From Erwinia billingiae Eb661 (GTDB taxonomy: Bacteria; Pseudomonadota; Gammaproteobacteria; Enterobacterales; Enterobacteriaceae): DNA of 64,000 nucleotides. Numbering within the stretch: position 1 is the stretch's first letter; every line of letters begins with the position of its first letter. The DNA lies in contig NC_014306.1 of the NCBI RefSeq assembly GCF_000196615.1, positions 4,030,001-4,094,000 on the forward strand. The letters run 5' to 3'. Position numbers and translations under genes: made by a program. Below, in pieces: positions 16,823-30,008 of the stretch. Below the pieces are notes generated by a model that saw only the letters and a program-made list of their open reading frames with translations, ran no database searches and was not told the DNA's origin.

Positions 16823-16907
16823 TGGTCGAATCGCTATAATGGCCGGAGCGTTGTAATGGTCGAATCGCTGTAATGGTCGAATCGCTGTAATGGTCGAACA
16901 GCTATAG
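16806..16907 (+). repeat. Six tandem copies of a 17-bp unit covering the fldB stop codon
   Basis: The unit TGGTCGAATCGCTGTAA occurs at 16806, 16823, 16840, 16857, 16874 and 16891. Copies 1, 4 and 5 are identical, copy 2 has one change, copy 3 (TGGCCGGAGCGTTGTAA) has four, and copy 6 ends in TAG. Because the unit begins inside ATGG and ends in TAA, each junction reads TAATGG, giving a string of five-codon frames MVESL-stop that overlap by one base. The array fills most of the gap between fldB and cptA and looks like slippage amplification of the fldB 3' end. Confidence 0.9.
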
Positions 16908-16911
16908 TCTG

Positions 16912-17310
16912 TTAGCCCGGCGTCAGCAACTGCTGACGCAATGCCCGCCAGTCGCCTTCATCCATGCTGTCGCGGCACAACCACAGTTTTTCCTTCTCGC
17001 CTTTCGCTGAGCTTAATTTCAGGAAAATCGCCTGTCGGGTCATCCACGGGCGGCCACAAATCTGCCAGCGCTTCTGCCGCCACTGCATTTGCTGATGCTC
17101 AAGCAGCGAAATCACGCCTTCACGACCGCGGATCCGCCGCTGGCTGCGCACGCATTCAAACACCACCAGCGTCAGCAGCAGCATCCACACCAGGGTGAAA
17201 CTGGCAGGCCAGGGCGCGAGTAACAGCGCAAGGATCACCACGCCGTGCAGCAACAGAGAAATCCACTGGGCACGCCATGAGATCCGTAAATCAGAGTGCC
17301 ACAGGGCCAC
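16912..17310 (-). CDS. cptA: YgfX/CptA family inner-membrane protein
   Basis: This 132-residue protein has two N-terminal hydrophobic helices (about 14-50) and a basic, tryptophan-rich soluble part with the family string [20 protein letters not shown]. It is the partner of SdhE; in E. coli the pair has been described as a toxin-antitoxin-like module acting on FtsZ/MreB, although the toxin role is debated. Its start overlaps the end of sdhE by 20 bp, the usual arrangement. The symbol ygfX is equally used. Confidence 0.9.
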   Translation of the reverse strand: MALWHSDLRISWRAQWISLLLHGVVILALLLAPWPASFTLVWMLLLTLVVFECVRSQRRIRGREGVISLLEHQQMQWRQKRWQICGRPWMTRQAIFLKLSSAKGEKEKLWLCRDSMDEGDWRALRQQLLTPG

Positions 17311-17557
17311 GTTGCTGATTTCGCTGTTGGATCAAATTGACTATCCGCTTCAGCTCAGCATCATCCGGCTCACCGTGATTCATCAGCCAGTTAAAGAGGT
17401 CAGGATCGGGGCTTTCGAGCAGACGCACGAACTGCTGTTTGTCATTGTCGTCCAGCGTATCGTACTCAAACTTGAAGAACGGCATGATGGCGATATCCAG
17501 TTCAAGCATGCCACGGCGGCACGCCCAGTGAACCCGTGCTCTGTTACTAATATCCAT
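17291..17557 (-). CDS. sdhE: FAD assembly factor SdhE (YgfY/CptB)
   Basis: SdhE helps attach FAD covalently to succinate dehydrogenase and fumarate reductase. The 88-residue protein has the signature R-G-M-x-E-L-D ([16 protein letters not shown]), in which the RGxxE residues are needed for flavinylation, and ends [19 protein letters not shown]. The start at 17557 (MDISN) matches the E. coli MDIN start; an upstream ATG at 17566 adds only three residues. It is divergent from ygfZ. Confidence 0.95.
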   Translation of the reverse strand: MDISNRARVHWACRRGMLELDIAIMPFFKFEYDTLDDNDKQQFVRLLESPDPDLFNWLMNHGEPDDAELKRIVNLIQQRNQQRGPVAL

Positions 17558-17774
17558 TTTATCCATCGTCAGTCAGTCAAACATGGCGGCTAGTGTAGCG
17601 CTTTTTTCCGCTGATGTTGATGCCGTCGTGATCGGCATGCGGGCGGGTGCGCAAAGCAGTCGCATCTGTTGCAGGGTTATCACGCGATTTGTGCCTCGTT
17701 TCCAGAAAACTGGTTGCAATGCCAGTGGGCTCTTTTAACATGAACAGCATAGCTCCCACATTCAGGATGGAATC

Positions 17775-18758
17775 ATGCCGACACTCTCTTTCCCACCCCG
17801 TCATCCCACGGCCTCTTCACGCCTGCCGCTTACGCTGATCTCTTTAGAAGAGTGGGCGCTGGTCACGGTGACCGGTGCCGATCGCGTTAGCTATCTGCAA
17901 GGCCAGGTGACGCTGGATGTTGCTGCGCTGGCCAGCAATGGCCATCTGCCTGCCGCCCACTGCGATGCCAAAGGGAAAATGTGGAGCAACCTGCGTCTGT
18001 TCCATCGTGGCGAAGGTCTGGCCTATCTGGAGCGCCGCAGCCTGCGTGACAACCAGATCACCGAACTGAAGAAATATGCGGTGTTCGCCAAAGTGGCCAT
18101 CCAGCCGGATGACGAAGCGGTGCTGCTTGGCGTGGCCGGTTTCCAGGCGCGTTCGGCGCTGAGCGGTTTCTTTACCGCGCTGCCGGACGCAGAAAACCCG
18201 GTTATCCAACAGGACGACACAACGCTGCTGTGGTTTGCCGCGCCTGCGGAACGTTTCCTGCTGGTGACCAGCCGCGAAAAAGCCGACGCGGTGCGGAAAG
18301 GACTGGAAGGCGAAGCGCAGCTCAATGACAGCACGCAGTGGTTGGCGTTGAATATTGAAGCCGGTCTGCCGGTGATTGATGCCGAAACCAGCGCGCAGTT
18401 TATTCCGCAGGCCACTAACCTGCAGGCACTGGACGCCATCAGCTTTAAGAAAGGCTGCTATACCGGGCAGGAAATGGTGGCTCGCGCTAAATTCCGCGGT
18501 GCCAATAAGCGCGCGCTTTACTGGCTGGCGGGTGCGGCAGGACGTGTTCCGGCTGCCAACGACGCGCTGGAAATGAAGCTGGGTGAAAACTGGCGTCGGA
18601 CCGGCACTATTCTGACTGCCTGTCAGTTAGACAATGGCGAGGTCTGGGTTCAGGCGGTATTGAATAACGATCTGGAACCTGACACCGAACTGCGCGTGCA
18701 GGGTGATGAAGGCGGCAAGCTGGCGATTCAGCCGCTGCCCTATTCTCTGACCGAATAG
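17775..18758 (+). CDS. ygfZ: Folate-binding tRNA-modifying protein YgfZ
   Basis: YgfZ is a tetrahydrofolate-dependent protein that supports certain iron-sulfur enzymes, notably the tRNA methylthiotransferase MiaB. The 327-residue protein resembles the glycine-cleavage T-protein fold and carries the diagnostic motif KGCYTGQE (226-233) with Cys228, known to be essential. It sits between sdhE and trhA as in E. coli, and a bidirectional terminator follows. Confidence 0.96.
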   Translation: MPTLSFPPRHPTASSRLPLTLISLEEWALVTVTGADRVSYLQGQVTLDVAALASNGHLPAAHCDAKGKMWSNLRLFHRGEGLAYLERRSLRDNQITELKKYAVFAKVAIQPDDEAVLLGVAGFQARSALSGFFTALPDAENPVIQQDDTTLLWFAAPAERFLLVTSREKADAVRKGLEGEAQLNDSTQWLALNIEAGLPVIDAETSAQFIPQATNLQALDAISFKKGCYTGQEMVARAKFRGANKRALYWLAGAAGRVPAANDALEMKLGENWRRTGTILTACQLDNGEVWVQAVLNNDLEPDTELRVQGDEGGKLAIQPLPYSLTE

Positions 18759-18774
18759 CAGTTGTGAACTAAGT

Positions 18775-18798
18775 AAAAGGGGCCATTCGGCCCCTTTT
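18775..18798. terminator. Bidirectional terminator between ygfZ and trhA
   Basis: GGGGCCATTCGGCCCC is flanked by AAAA on the left and TTTTT on the right. It can end ygfZ transcripts on the plus strand and trhA transcripts on the minus strand. Confidence 0.9.
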
Positions 18799-19452
18799 TC
18801 ACATCACGTAGAAATAAATTGCCAGGAAGTGGCAGACGCTGCCGCCCAGCACAAACCCGTGCCAGATAGCGTGGTTGTAAGGAATACGCTTCGAGACGAA
18901 GAAAATGACCCCGAGCGAATAGATAATCCCGCCGATGGCCAGCAGCCAAATCCCGCCCGCCGACAGCTTCATCGCCAGCTGATAAACCACCACCAGCGAC
19001 AGCCAGCCCATCATCAGATAGGTGATGACTGACAACGCTTCAAAACGGTGAACAAACGCCAGCTTAAACAGCACGCCGATCAGCGCCAGGCTCCAGATCA
19101 CCACTAACATGCCGTGCGCCAGCGGCGAATTCAGGCCGACCAGCAGGAATGGCGTATAGGTGCCGGCAATCAGGATATAAATCGCGCAGTGATCCAGCCG
19201 TTTCAGCCAGAATTTGGCGCGCGGATTGGGGATGGCATGATAAAGCGTGGACGCGAGGAACAGCAGGATCATGCTGCCGCCATACAGGCTGTAGCTGGTA
19301 ATCGCCACAGGCGAAGCCTGCATGGCGACGGCCTGAACCAGCAGGAGCACCAGGCCCACAATCCCGAAGATTAAACCAATGCCATGACTGATGCTGTTCG
19401 CTACTTCTTCAGCCAGCGAATAGCCCTCAGCCATCAGAGTCTTGTTACTCAT
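18799..19452 (-). CDS. trhA: TrhA/YqfA, hemolysin III (PAQR) family membrane protein
   Basis: From the ATG at 19452 the protein has 217 residues (E. coli YqfA 219) and seven predicted membrane helices. It has the PAQR/hemolysin III motif residues: [42 protein letters not shown], and a C-terminal [16 protein letters not shown]. In E. coli it is linked to membrane energetics homeostasis (UPF0073). A frame from 19596 adds 48 residues and is less likely, since GGGAG precedes 19452. There is no evidence that it is a haemolysin. Confidence 0.93.
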   Translation of the reverse strand: MSNKTLMAEGYSLAEEVANSISHGIGLIFGIVGLVLLLVQAVAMQASPVAITSYSLYGGSMILLFLASTLYHAIPNPRAKFWLKRLDHCAIYILIAGTYTPFLLVGLNSPLAHGMLVVIWSLALIGVLFKLAFVHRFEALSVITYLMMGWLSLVVVYQLAMKLSAGGIWLLAIGGIIYSLGVIFFVSKRIPYNHAIWHGFVLGGSVCHFLAIYFYVM

Positions 19453-19713
19453 AAATATGTTTTCTCCCTGCCCGCAACGGGCCTGAAATCCTTTCTTAAC
19501 GGGGCTCTCACCGTCTTTCATTAAACGGGTTATCGGCCAGTGCGCCCGAAAAATGAGCAGAAACAGAGTAACTGAGAATAATTTCAGAGTACACATGTAA
19601 GCCTAAAAATAAACGGTGATGCGGTGTAACGCCCATTTTTAGGAAAGACCTCCCTCACGCTTTGTCTTACACTGGTTGCCAAATTTTTTATCAGGGAAGT
19701 GAAGAGGCCAGCC

Positions 19714-20322
19714 ATGTCAGAGAGCGTATCCGCAGTAGATTTCGGTGAAATGACAGACGTTTTTCAATTTTTAATGGAACTGGATAAGTTGAAAAGCGTT
19801 GAAAGGCGCACCCGAGTGATTGGCACGGATCGTCATGAAAACTCGGCTGAACACAGCTGGCATCTGGCGGTGGCGGCGATGAGCCTTGCGCCGTATTGCG
19901 GTTTTCCGGTCGACGTGCAGCGCGTGGTGCAGATGGCGCTGCTGCATGATGTGGTGGAGATTGATGCCGGTGATGTGCTGGTGTATGACCTGGCCGCCCG
20001 CGAAGCCATTCACGCGCAGGAAGTGGCCGCCGCCGATCGCATCTTCGCCCTGTTACCGCCAGCGCAGCGCGATCGGTTCCGCGCGCTCTGGGACGAGTAT
20101 GAAGCGGGCGAGACGGCTGATGCACGCTTCGCCAATATGCTTGATCGTGCGCTGCCGATTATCCAGAACCTGCACAATCAGGGCCAAAGCTGGAAGGAAA
20201 ACGGCATTCGCCTGGAACAGGTGGTCAGCCGCAATGCGGTGATTGCCCAACAGTGGCCGACGCTGTGGGGACACCTGAAGCAGCATCTGCATCGCGCGCA
20301 GCAACAAGGCTGGCTGCTGTAA
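19714..20322 (+). CDS. HD-domain phosphohydrolase (YfbR/HDDC2-like)
   Basis: This 202-residue protein carries an HD metal-binding fold: H41 (DRHENSAEHSWH), H47, the HD pair at 78-79 (ALLHDVVEID) and a later D in FANMLDRALPI. The family includes 5'-deoxynucleotidases such as YfbR and HDDC2. The start at 19714 is chosen because AAGAGG lies 6 nt upstream, better than the GTG at 19699. Its stop overlaps the start of the next gene (TAATG), so it is translationally coupled to an RpiR-type regulator of a beta-glucoside PTS. Its substrate, possibly a nucleotide or sugar phosphate, is unknown. Confidence 0.85.
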   Translation: MSESVSAVDFGEMTDVFQFLMELDKLKSVERRTRVIGTDRHENSAEHSWHLAVAAMSLAPYCGFPVDVQRVVQMALLHDVVEIDAGDVLVYDLAAREAIHAQEVAAADRIFALLPPAQRDRFRALWDEYEAGETADARFANMLDRALPIIQNLHNQGQSWKENGIRLEQVVSRNAVIAQQWPTLWGHLKQHLHRAQQQGWLL

Positions 20323-21050
20323 TGTTTACCCACCATAACCTGGCCACCCTCAATAGCCTGGAACTGCAGGTGTATAATTTCGCCATTAAGAATCGCGATA
20401 AGGTCATGTATATGACCATTCGCGAGCTGTCTGATGCCGCACAGGTGTCCACCACCACGGTGCTGCGCTTTTGCCGCAAAATGAATTGCGATGGCTATTC
20501 CGAATTTCGCATCCGTTTTAAGCTCTATCTTGAGCAGGAACAGCAGCAACCGGGTTATTCCGGCGTCAGTGAAATCGTCAGCTTTTTTAAAAGCATTAAC
20601 AATGAAGAGTTCGAAAGCTTAATTGATCAGGCGGTAAAACATCTGGTCCGGGCGGAAAGGATCATTTTCGTCGGTGCAGGCACCTCAGGAACCCTGGGGA
20701 AATATGGCGCGCGCTTCTTTTCCAACGTCGGCAAGTTCAGTAATTATATCGATGACCCTTACTATCCGGTTAATAGCGATATGTATAAGGATGCCGTCGC
20801 CATTATATTATCGGTATCTGGCGAAACGCCGGAAATATTACGTCTTGCCAGCCAGTTTAGTTTGCATCAGTGTCAGGTGATCTCGATCACTAATAATGAC
20901 AATTCGTCGCTGGCGAAGATGGCAGACTTTAACCTCTCCTATCATATGCCACAGCTGCTGGTCTCCGGCGAGTATGACGTCACCACGCAGGTGCCGGTGA
21001 TCTATATTCTGGAAACTATTGGCCGCAGACTGGCCAGTAAACTGAAATAA
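20322..21050 (+). CDS. RpiR-family regulator of the beta-glucoside PTS module
   Basis: From the coupled ATG at 20322 this is a 242-residue protein with an N-terminal HTH_6 domain (residues 1-75, MTIRELSDAAQVSTTTVLRF) and a SIS phosphosugar-binding domain (about 100-225, RIIFVGAGTSGTLGKYGARF). It lies just upstream of a PTS EIIBC and 6-phospho-beta-glucosidase pair, so a phosphorylated beta-glucoside or glucose 6-phosphate is a reasonable effector. An in-frame start at 20253 lies inside the HD gene and is not favoured. The base composition is AT-richer than its neighbours, hinting at separate acquisition. Confidence 0.88.
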   Translation: MFTHHNLATLNSLELQVYNFAIKNRDKVMYMTIRELSDAAQVSTTTVLRFCRKMNCDGYSEFRIRFKLYLEQEQQQPGYSGVSEIVSFFKSINNEEFESLIDQAVKHLVRAERIIFVGAGTSGTLGKYGARFFSNVGKFSNYIDDPYYPVNSDMYKDAVAIILSVSGETPEILRLASQFSLHQCQVISITNNDNSSLAKMADFNLSYHMPQLLVSGEYDVTTQVPVIYILETIGRRLASKLK

Positions 21051-21074
21051 AAAACGCCCTGTTTTTTTCATGTG

Positions 21075-21099
21075 ACAAATCACATCGCCGGTGATTTGT
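21075..21099. promoter_or_regulatory. Inverted repeat before EIIBC, candidate RpiR operator
   Basis: ACAAATCAC and GTGATTTGT are perfect 9-bp arms with a 7-nt spacer, 100 bp before the EIIBC start and 25 bp after the regulator stop. No T-run follows, so an operator is more likely than a terminator. The match is by symmetry and place only. Confidence 0.5.
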
Positions 21100-21198
21100 T
21101 ATATCGTGACAATATTCGTTTCCTTGTTAAACTCGCGGTAATAATAATAAACCTGTGACTCCAGTCAGGAGCAAAGGTACCCTACCGAGGAGTAAGAC

Positions 21199-24203
<3,005 letters not shown>

Positions 24204-24212
24204 CGGTAAATC

Positions 24213-24244
24213 GCCGGGGTGGATCGTTAGCGGTTCACCCCGGC
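24213..24244. terminator. Hairpin between convergent bglA and ygfF
   Basis: GCCGGGGTG and CACCCCGGC form a perfect 9-bp stem in the 47-bp gap between two convergent genes. The T-run is poor on both strands, so its efficiency as a terminator is uncertain. Confidence 0.55.
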
Positions 24245-24250
24245 CTTCAG

Positions 24251-24994
24251 TTAGCGCCCACCGGCGGCATCAATAAAGGTGCCGGTGATATAGGAGGCCT
24301 CATCGCTTAGCAGCCAGCAAATGGCCTGGGCGATCTCCTCAGGATGACCGCCACGCTTCATCGGGATCGCCGACGCCACCCGATCAACCCGGCCTGGCTC
24401 GCCGCCGTCGGCATGCATCTCGGTGTAGATAAAGCCCGGCCGGACGCAGTTTACCCGGATACCTTGCGCCGCCACTTCCAGCGAAAGACCTTTAGTCAGC
24501 GTATCCATCGCCCCTTTCGACGCCGCGTAATCGACGTATTCGCCGGGCGCGCCCAAGCGGGAAGCTGCCGACGAGACGTTGACGATCGCACCGCCCTGCC
24601 CGCCATGATTCAGCGCCATGCGTTTTACCGCTTCGCGACAGCAGATAAAACAGCCGGTGACGTTGGTGGCAAACACCCGGTTGATGCGCTCTGCGGTCAG
24701 CTGCTCCAGCGTGGTCTGCTGAAAGAGAATGCCGGCATTGTTGACCAGCGCGGTCAGCGTGCCCGGTTGGCGGTCGATCAGCGCAAACATAGCTTCCACC
24801 TGCTGCTCTTGCGCAATATCCGCCTGCACGCTGAATGCCTGTCCGCCCTGCCGTGTGATTAACGTCACCACCTCTTCTGCCGCCGCCGCGTTCTGATGAT
24901 AATTCACCGCAACCTGATATCCCCGCTGCGCCAGCAACAGCGACGTTTCTCTGCCGATGCCGCGTCCACCGCCGGTCACTAAAGCCGTTTTCAT
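24251..24994 (-). CDS. ygfF: Short-chain dehydrogenase/reductase YgfF
   Basis: This 247-residue SDR oxidoreductase has the nucleotide-binding motif TGGGRGIG near the N-terminus, NNAG (LVNNAGILF), a catalytic Ser in VNVSSAASR and the Tyr-Lys pair YAASK. The start at 24994 is preceded by GGGAG; a frame from 25048 would run through the gcv terminator and is rejected. Location next to gcvP matches E. coli ygfF, annotated as a putative sugar or glucose-1-dehydrogenase-like enzyme. The substrate is unknown. Confidence 0.93.
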   Translation of the reverse strand: MKTALVTGGGRGIGRETSLLLAQRGYQVAVNYHQNAAAAEEVVTLITRQGGQAFSVQADIAQEQQVEAMFALIDRQPGTLTALVNNAGILFQQTTLEQLTAERINRVFATNVTGCFICCREAVKRMALNHGGQGGAIVNVSSAASRLGAPGEYVDYAASKGAMDTLTKGLSLEVAAQGIRVNCVRPGFIYTEMHADGGEPGRVDRVASAIPMKRGGHPEEIAQAICWLLSDEASYITGTFIDAAGGR

Positions 24995-25008
24995 CACTTC
25001 ACTCCCAT

Positions 25009-25035
25009 AAAAAAAGGGCACCTCATGTGCCCTTT
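25009..25035 (-). terminator. Terminator of the gcvTHP operon
   Basis: On the minus strand GGGCACATGAGGTGCCC is followed by seven T residues, 29-45 bases after the gcvP stop and directly before the ygfF ribosome site. It therefore separates gcv from ygfF transcription. Confidence 0.88.
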
Positions 25036-25060
25036 CTACTGTAGCCAATTTGCCGGATAA

Positions 25061-27934
25061 CTACTCGTATTCGCTCATCGGCACGCAGGAACAGAACAGA
25101 TTACGGTCGCCGTAGACGTCATCAAGACGCTTCACGGTCGGCCAGTATTTGTTGTCGCTGCCTGCCGGGAACACCGCCAGCTCACGGGTGTACGGATGAT
25201 CCCAGTCACCGACGATTTCCATCTGCGTGTGCGGCGCGTTGACCAGCGGGTTATCGTCGGCAGGCCATTCACCTGCCGCAACACGGTCGATTTCCATGCG
25301 GATCGCCAGCATCGCGTCAATAAAGCGGTCGAGCTCAATTTTGCTTTCTGATTCGGTCGGTTCAACCATTAGGGTTCCCGCCACCGGGAACGACATGGTC
25401 GGCGCATGGAAACCGTAGTCGATCAGGCGTTTGGCGATATCCAGCTCGCTGATCCCGGTCTGCTCTTTCAGCGGACGGATATCCAGAATACATTCGTGCG
25501 CGACGCGGCCATCACGTCCGGTGTAGAGGATGGGATAGGCCGACTGCAGACGCGTGGCGATGTAGTTGGCATTGAGGATAGCCACCGAACTGGCCTGCTT
25601 CAGCCCTTCTGCACCCATCATGCGGATATACATCCAGCTGATGGGCAGAATCGATGCGCTACCGAACGGGGCCGCAGAGACCGCGCCGTTCTGGGTTAAC
25701 ACACCATCAATCTGCACTACGCTGTGACCCGGCACAAACGGTGCCAGGTGCGCTTTCACGCCGATAGGTCCCATACCCGGACCGCCACCGCCGTGTGGAA
25801 TACAGAAGGTTTTATGCAGGTTAAGGTGGGAAACGTCCGCGCCAATATAGCCAGGCGTGGTGATCCCCACCTGGGCATTCATGTTCGCGCCGTCCAGATA
25901 AACCTGGCCGCCGAACTGGTGCACAATCTGACAAACTTCACGGATGGTTTCTTCGTAAACGCCGTGCGTCGACGGGTAGGTAACCATGATGCAGGAGAGA
26001 GCATCGCCGGTCTGCTCGGCCTTAACCCGCAGATCGTGCAGATCGATGTTGCCTTGTTTATCACAGGCGACCACCACCACCGACATGCCCGCCATCTGCG
26101 CAGAGGCCGGGTTGGTTCCGTGCGCGGAGCTTGGGATCAGGCAGATATTACGCCCGCCTTCGTTACGGCTTTCATGGTAGTGACGGATAGCCAGCAGGCC
26201 GGCATATTCACCCTGCGCACCCGAGTTTGGCTGCATACACAGTGCGTCGTAACCGGTTAACTGCACCAGCCACTGGGAAAGCTGGCCAATCATCTGCAGG
26301 TAACCTGTCGCCTGGTCGGCCGGACAGAATGGGTGCAGCTCAGAGAACTCAGGCCAGGTGATGGGGATCATCTCGGCCGCCGCGTTCAACTTCATGGTGC
26401 AGGATCCCAGCGGGATCATCGCCTGGTTCAACGCCAGATCTTTACGCTCCAGGCTGTGCATATAACGCATCATCTCAGTCTCGCTGTGATGACGGTTAAA
26501 CACCGGATGGGTCAGGATCGGATCCTTACGCAGCAGCGCAGCAGGCACCGACGTGCTTTCCTCCGCGACCGACGCGTCCAGCGAATCAATATCCAGACCG
26601 TGATTTTCGCCCAGCAGAATCGAGAACAGCGCGACGACATCTTCACGCAGTGTGTTTTCAGCAAGCGTAATGCCGACGGCATTAAGAATATCGGTACGCA
26701 GATTCACGCCGAAGCTTAACGCACGATCCAGTACGGCCGCTTTATCACTGACTTCAACGGTCAGCGTATCGAACCAGCTGTGGTGACGCAGCGTCAGACC
26801 GCCTTTTTGCAGACCGGCGGCAAGAATGTCGGTCAGACGGTGAATACGGGAGGCAATGCGCTTCAGCCCAACCGGTCCGTGGAACACCGCATACAGGCTG
26901 GCGATGTTGGCCAGTAAGACCTGCGAGGTACAGATGTTGGAGTTCGCCTTCTCACGGCGGATATGCTGCTCGCGAGTCTGCATCGCCATACGAAGCGCGG
27001 TATTGCCTGCGGCATCGCGCGAGACGCCGATAATGCGGCCTGGCATGGAGCGTTTGTGTTCATCACGGGCGGCGAAGAAGGCGGCGTGTGGACCGCCGTA
27101 GCCCATTGGCACGCCAAAACGTTGCGCGGAACCAAAGACGATATCCGCGCCGATTTTACCCGGCGCCTGCAACAGCACCAGGGTCATAAAGTCCGCCGCG
27201 ACGCTGACGATCACCTTGCGGTTTTTCAGCTCGGCAATCAGATCGCTGTACTCATGCGCTTCACCGGTGGTGCCGACCTGCTGCAACAGCACACCGAACA
27301 GGTCCTGATGATCGAGCACCTTTTCGGCTTTATCGACCAGTACCTCAAAGCCGAAAGTTGCCGCACGGGTGCGCACCACGTCGAGGGTTTGCGGGTGAAT
27401 ATCGTCAGCCACAAAGAAGCGGTTGGCGTTTTTCAGCTTGCTGACGCGTTTGGCCATCGCCATCGCTTCAGCAGCGGCGGTGGCTTCGTCCAGCAACGAG
27501 GCGGAAGCAATATCCAGACCGGTCAGGTCCAGCGTCAGCTGCTGGAAGTTCAGCAGCGCTTCAAGACGCCCTTGAGACACTTCCGGCTGATAAGGGGTGT
27601 AAGCGGTGTACCAGCCTGGGTTTTCCAGCATGTTGCGCAGGATAACCGGCGGCGTCAGCACCGGGGTATAGCCCATGCCGATATAGGATTTGTAACGCAG
27701 ATTCTGACTGGCGATCGCCTTCAGCTCCGCAAGAGCCTGATGTTCAGTCAGGGCATCCCCCACCGCGGGCGGGCTTGGCAACTGAATATCTGCCGGCACG
27801 ATCGACGCGATCAGGTCATGGAGTGAGCTGGCACCGGTGGCATTGAGCATCGCAGCTTGCTGCTCCTGCGAAGGACCAATATGGCGCTCGATAAACGCGC
27901 CGGTGTGTTCAAGCTGGCTGAGAGTCTGAGTCAT
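25061..27934 (-). CDS. gcvP: Glycine dehydrogenase (decarboxylating), P-protein
   Basis: The P-protein decarboxylates glycine with PLP and passes the aminomethyl group to the lipoyl arm of GcvH. The 957-residue protein (E. coli 957) has both homologous halves. The PLP lysine lies in [14 protein letters not shown] near residue 700, next to the glycine-rich loop; [13 protein letters not shown] marks the start of the catalytic half. It is third in gcvT-gcvH-gcvP, 71 bp after gcvH, and ends at a strong terminator. Confidence 0.98.
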   Translation of the reverse strand: MTQTLSQLEHTGAFIERHIGPSQEQQAAMLNATGASSLHDLIASIVPADIQLPSPPAVGDALTEHQALAELKAIASQNLRYKSYIGMGYTPVLTPPVILRNMLENPGWYTAYTPYQPEVSQGRLEALLNFQQLTLDLTGLDIASASLLDEATAAAEAMAMAKRVSKLKNANRFFVADDIHPQTLDVVRTRAATFGFEVLVDKAEKVLDHQDLFGVLLQQVGTTGEAHEYSDLIAELKNRKVIVSVAADFMTLVLLQAPGKIGADIVFGSAQRFGVPMGYGGPHAAFFAARDEHKRSMPGRIIGVSRDAAGNTALRMAMQTREQHIRREKANSNICTSQVLLANIASLYAVFHGPVGLKRIASRIHRLTDILAAGLQKGGLTLRHHSWFDTLTVEVSDKAAVLDRALSFGVNLRTDILNAVGITLAENTLREDVVALFSILLGENHGLDIDSLDASVAEESTSVPAALLRKDPILTHPVFNRHHSETEMMRYMHSLERKDLALNQAMIPLGSCTMKLNAAAEMIPITWPEFSELHPFCPADQATGYLQMIGQLSQWLVQLTGYDALCMQPNSGAQGEYAGLLAIRHYHESRNEGGRNICLIPSSAHGTNPASAQMAGMSVVVVACDKQGNIDLHDLRVKAEQTGDALSCIMVTYPSTHGVYEETIREVCQIVHQFGGQVYLDGANMNAQVGITTPGYIGADVSHLNLHKTFCIPHGGGGPGMGPIGVKAHLAPFVPGHSVVQIDGVLTQNGAVSAAPFGSASILPISWMYIRMMGAEGLKQASSVAILNANYIATRLQSAYPILYTGRDGRVAHECILDIRPLKEQTGISELDIAKRLIDYGFHAPTMSFPVAGTLMVEPTESESKIELDRFIDAMLAIRMEIDRVAAGEWPADDNPLVNAPHTQMEIVGDWDHPYTRELAVFPAGSDNKYWPTVKRLDDVYGDRNLFCSCVPMSEYE

Positions 27935-28005
27935 TAGCGGTAAATCCTGAATCGGGCATGGTAAGCAGAAGCGGGACGAATGGGCTCGTCCCGCAGGGCA
28001 ATGAT

Positions 28006-28392
28006 TTATTCGTCGATGCTGCCTTTGTAAGCATCGGCATCCAGCAGCGAATCCAGTTCAGATTCATTGCTGGCTTTGATTTTGAACAGCCAGCCTTCGG
28101 CGTACGGGGCGCTGTTGACCAGCTCCGGTTCGCCGTCCAGCGCGCTATTCACCTCGATAATTTCGCCGCTGATGGGCGCGTAAATATCCGACGCTGCTTT
28201 CACTGACTCGGCCACGGCGCAGTCGTCGCCCTGGCTGTAGGTGTTACCCACATCCGGCAGGTCAACAAACACCATATCGCCCAGCAGCTCCTGCGCGTGC
28301 TCGGTGATGCCTACGGTGTAAGTTCCGTCGGCTTCTTTGCGCACCCATTCGTGGCTGTCACGGTATTTCAGTTCATTTGGCACATTGCTCAT
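28006..28392 (-). CDS. gcvH: Glycine cleavage system H protein
   Basis: GcvH carries the reaction intermediate on a lipoyl group between the P, T and L proteins. The 128-residue protein has the lipoylation lysine at K65 in [13 protein letters not shown] and the usual hammerhead-fold strings [12 protein letters not shown] and [10 protein letters not shown]. It is in the gcv operon, 29 bp after gcvT. Confidence 0.98.
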   Translation of the reverse strand: MSNVPNELKYRDSHEWVRKEADGTYTVGITEHAQELLGDMVFVDLPDVGNTYSQGDDCAVAESVKAASDIYAPISGEIIEVNSALDGEPELVNSAPYAEGWLFKIKASNESELDSLLDADAYKGSIDE

Positions 28393-28421
28393 CGCCAGGC
28401 TCTCCTGAGAGGTTATTGTTA

Positions 28422-29516
28422 TCAGACGACCGGTTTACCGGCGCGTACAAAAATCGGTTTAGTGGCCTTAACCGGCATTTCCCGGTTACGGATCTGCACG
28501 ATAGCCTGCTCGCCAATGCCAGCAGGAACGCGTGCCAGGGCAATACTGCACCCTAAAGTCGGGGAGAAAGATCCGCTGGTGATCACACCTTCACGCAGAT
28601 TGCCTTCGCCGTCGGTAAAGCGTACCGGCAGTTCATTACGCAGCACGCCTTTTTCAGTCATGATCAGGCCGACCAGCTGCTCGGTGCCTTTTTCACGCTG
28701 GGATTCCAGCGCTTCACGGCCAATAAAATTGCGGTCTTCCGGCAGCCACGCCACGGTCCAACCCATATTGGCGGCCAGCGGAGAGACGCCCTCGTCCATC
28801 TCCTGACCATACAGATTCATACCGGCTTCCAGACGCAGCGTATCGCGTGCGCCCAGGCCCGCAGGCTTCACGCCTGCCGCCAGCAGCTTCTGCCAGAAAT
28901 CCGCCGCCTGCTCATTGGGCAGCGCAATCTCGTAGCCTGCTTCGCCGGTGTAACCGGTGGTGGCGATAAACAGCTCACCGGCCTGCACGCCAAAAAACGG
29001 CTTCATGCCGGCCACGGCCTGGCGCTGCGCTTCGTCAAACAGCGTCTGCGCCTTTTCCTGCGCCTGCGGACCCTGTACGGCAATCAGCGACAGGTCGTCA
29101 CGCAGCGTCAGCTCAACGCCGAACGGTGTCGCGTGCTCGCCAATCCACGCCAGGTCTTTCTCACGGGTGGCAGAGTTAACCACCAGACGGAAGAAGTCCT
29201 CGGTCATAAAGTAAACAATCAGATCGTCAATTACGCCAGCCGATGCGTTAAGCATGCCGGTATAAAGGGCTTTGCCCGGAACCGTGAGTTTGGCAACGTC
29301 GTTGGCAAGCAGATAGCGCAGGAATTCCCGGGTGCGCGCACCTTTGAGATCGACAATGGTCATGTGGGAGACGTCAAACATGCCGGCATCAGTCCGGACC
29401 GCGTGGTGCTCATCCATCTGGGAGCCATAATGCAGCGGCATCATCCAGCCATGGAAATCCACCATGCGCGCACCGCAAGCCTGATGCTGTTCGAATAAGG
29501 GGGTCTGCTGAGTCAT
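28422..29516 (-). CDS. gcvT: Aminomethyltransferase, glycine cleavage T-protein
   Basis: GcvT transfers the one-carbon unit from aminomethyl-GcvH to tetrahydrofolate, releasing ammonia. The 364-residue protein shows the folate-binding fold with [13 protein letters not shown] near the N-terminus, [16 protein letters not shown] and [17 protein letters not shown]. It heads the operon and is preceded by a long AT-rich control region. Its products feed the same folate pool used by fau and ygfZ in this window. Confidence 0.98.
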   Translation of the reverse strand: MTQQTPLFEQHQACGARMVDFHGWMMPLHYGSQMDEHHAVRTDAGMFDVSHMTIVDLKGARTREFLRYLLANDVAKLTVPGKALYTGMLNASAGVIDDLIVYFMTEDFFRLVVNSATREKDLAWIGEHATPFGVELTLRDDLSLIAVQGPQAQEKAQTLFDEAQRQAVAGMKPFFGVQAGELFIATTGYTGEAGYEIALPNEQAADFWQKLLAAGVKPAGLGARDTLRLEAGMNLYGQEMDEGVSPLAANMGWTVAWLPEDRNFIGREALESQREKGTEQLVGLIMTEKGVLRNELPVRFTDGEGNLREGVITSGSFSPTLGCSIALARVPAGIGEQAIVQIRNREMPVKATKPIFVRAGKPVV

Positions 29517-30008
29517 ATCATTCCTGTGCTTTACAAGTTGTCATGCGCCTGGTCACAGCCTGTGACGACCGGAACGCAAACGATACCCTGGCTCTGAACT
29601 TACCACCGAATGCGGCCATTAACCATAAGTTAAACGGGGGTGAATCTTTTCAGTGCAGGGCGGAACGGCAACAGAGTTTCCAGCATTTTTCACCAGATTT
29701 CCGCGGCAAACCGCACATAAACGGCAATCAACCGGCAAAAAGTCAGTTTAAAAGTAAGGGTTTCAGGCGAAACAGATAAAAAATAACTTCAGGTTATCAA
29801 TTTATCCATTATTAAAAGTAATGCGAAGTGGGCAGTAAAATTAGAATTTTTCAAACGATGGGCCAAAATGGGGCAGCCGTTGCACTCACCTGAAAAAGCG
29901 CTTCTGTGGGTAAATAAGTTGGTTTAAAGATTAGCAGCAACAGGGGAAAAGCAGAGGAGGGAAAACGTTCAGGGCAAGGTGAACTTCGCCCTGAACGGCA
30001 TCGCAAGG
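29517..30008. promoter_or_regulatory. 492-bp gcv control region
   Basis: This interval lies upstream of gcvT and downstream of ubiI. In E. coli the gcv promoter is controlled by GcvA, GcvR, Lrp and PurR over several hundred bases. Here the stretch from about 29770 to 29860 is strongly AT-rich, suiting Lrp, and ATTAG pentamers like the GcvA core occur near 29838 and 29931. AACGCAAACGATACC at 29573-29587 resembles the left half of a PurR box. A short inverted repeat GTCACA...TGTGAC lies at 29552-29566. No convincing gene is seen, and the individual sites are suggestions. Confidence 0.55.

Noticed and set aside
16806..16907. CRISPR-like repeat array
   Set aside because: The 17-bp units abut directly with no spacers, and no cas genes are present. 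It is a simple tandem duplication.
21071..21084. CRP site TGTGA-CAAA-TCACA before EIIBC
   Set aside because: The half-sites are exact, but the spacer is 4 instead of 6, which places them on the wrong helical face; the longer inverted repeat explains part of the match.
29517..29600. Glycine riboswitch before gcvT
   Set aside because: No paired aptamer pattern was seen, and Enterobacterales are known to use GcvA/GcvR instead.
29543..29779. 78-codon plus-strand frame upstream of gcvT
   Set aside because: No ribosome site, no recognisable family and composition unlike a coding region; it lies in the gcv control region.
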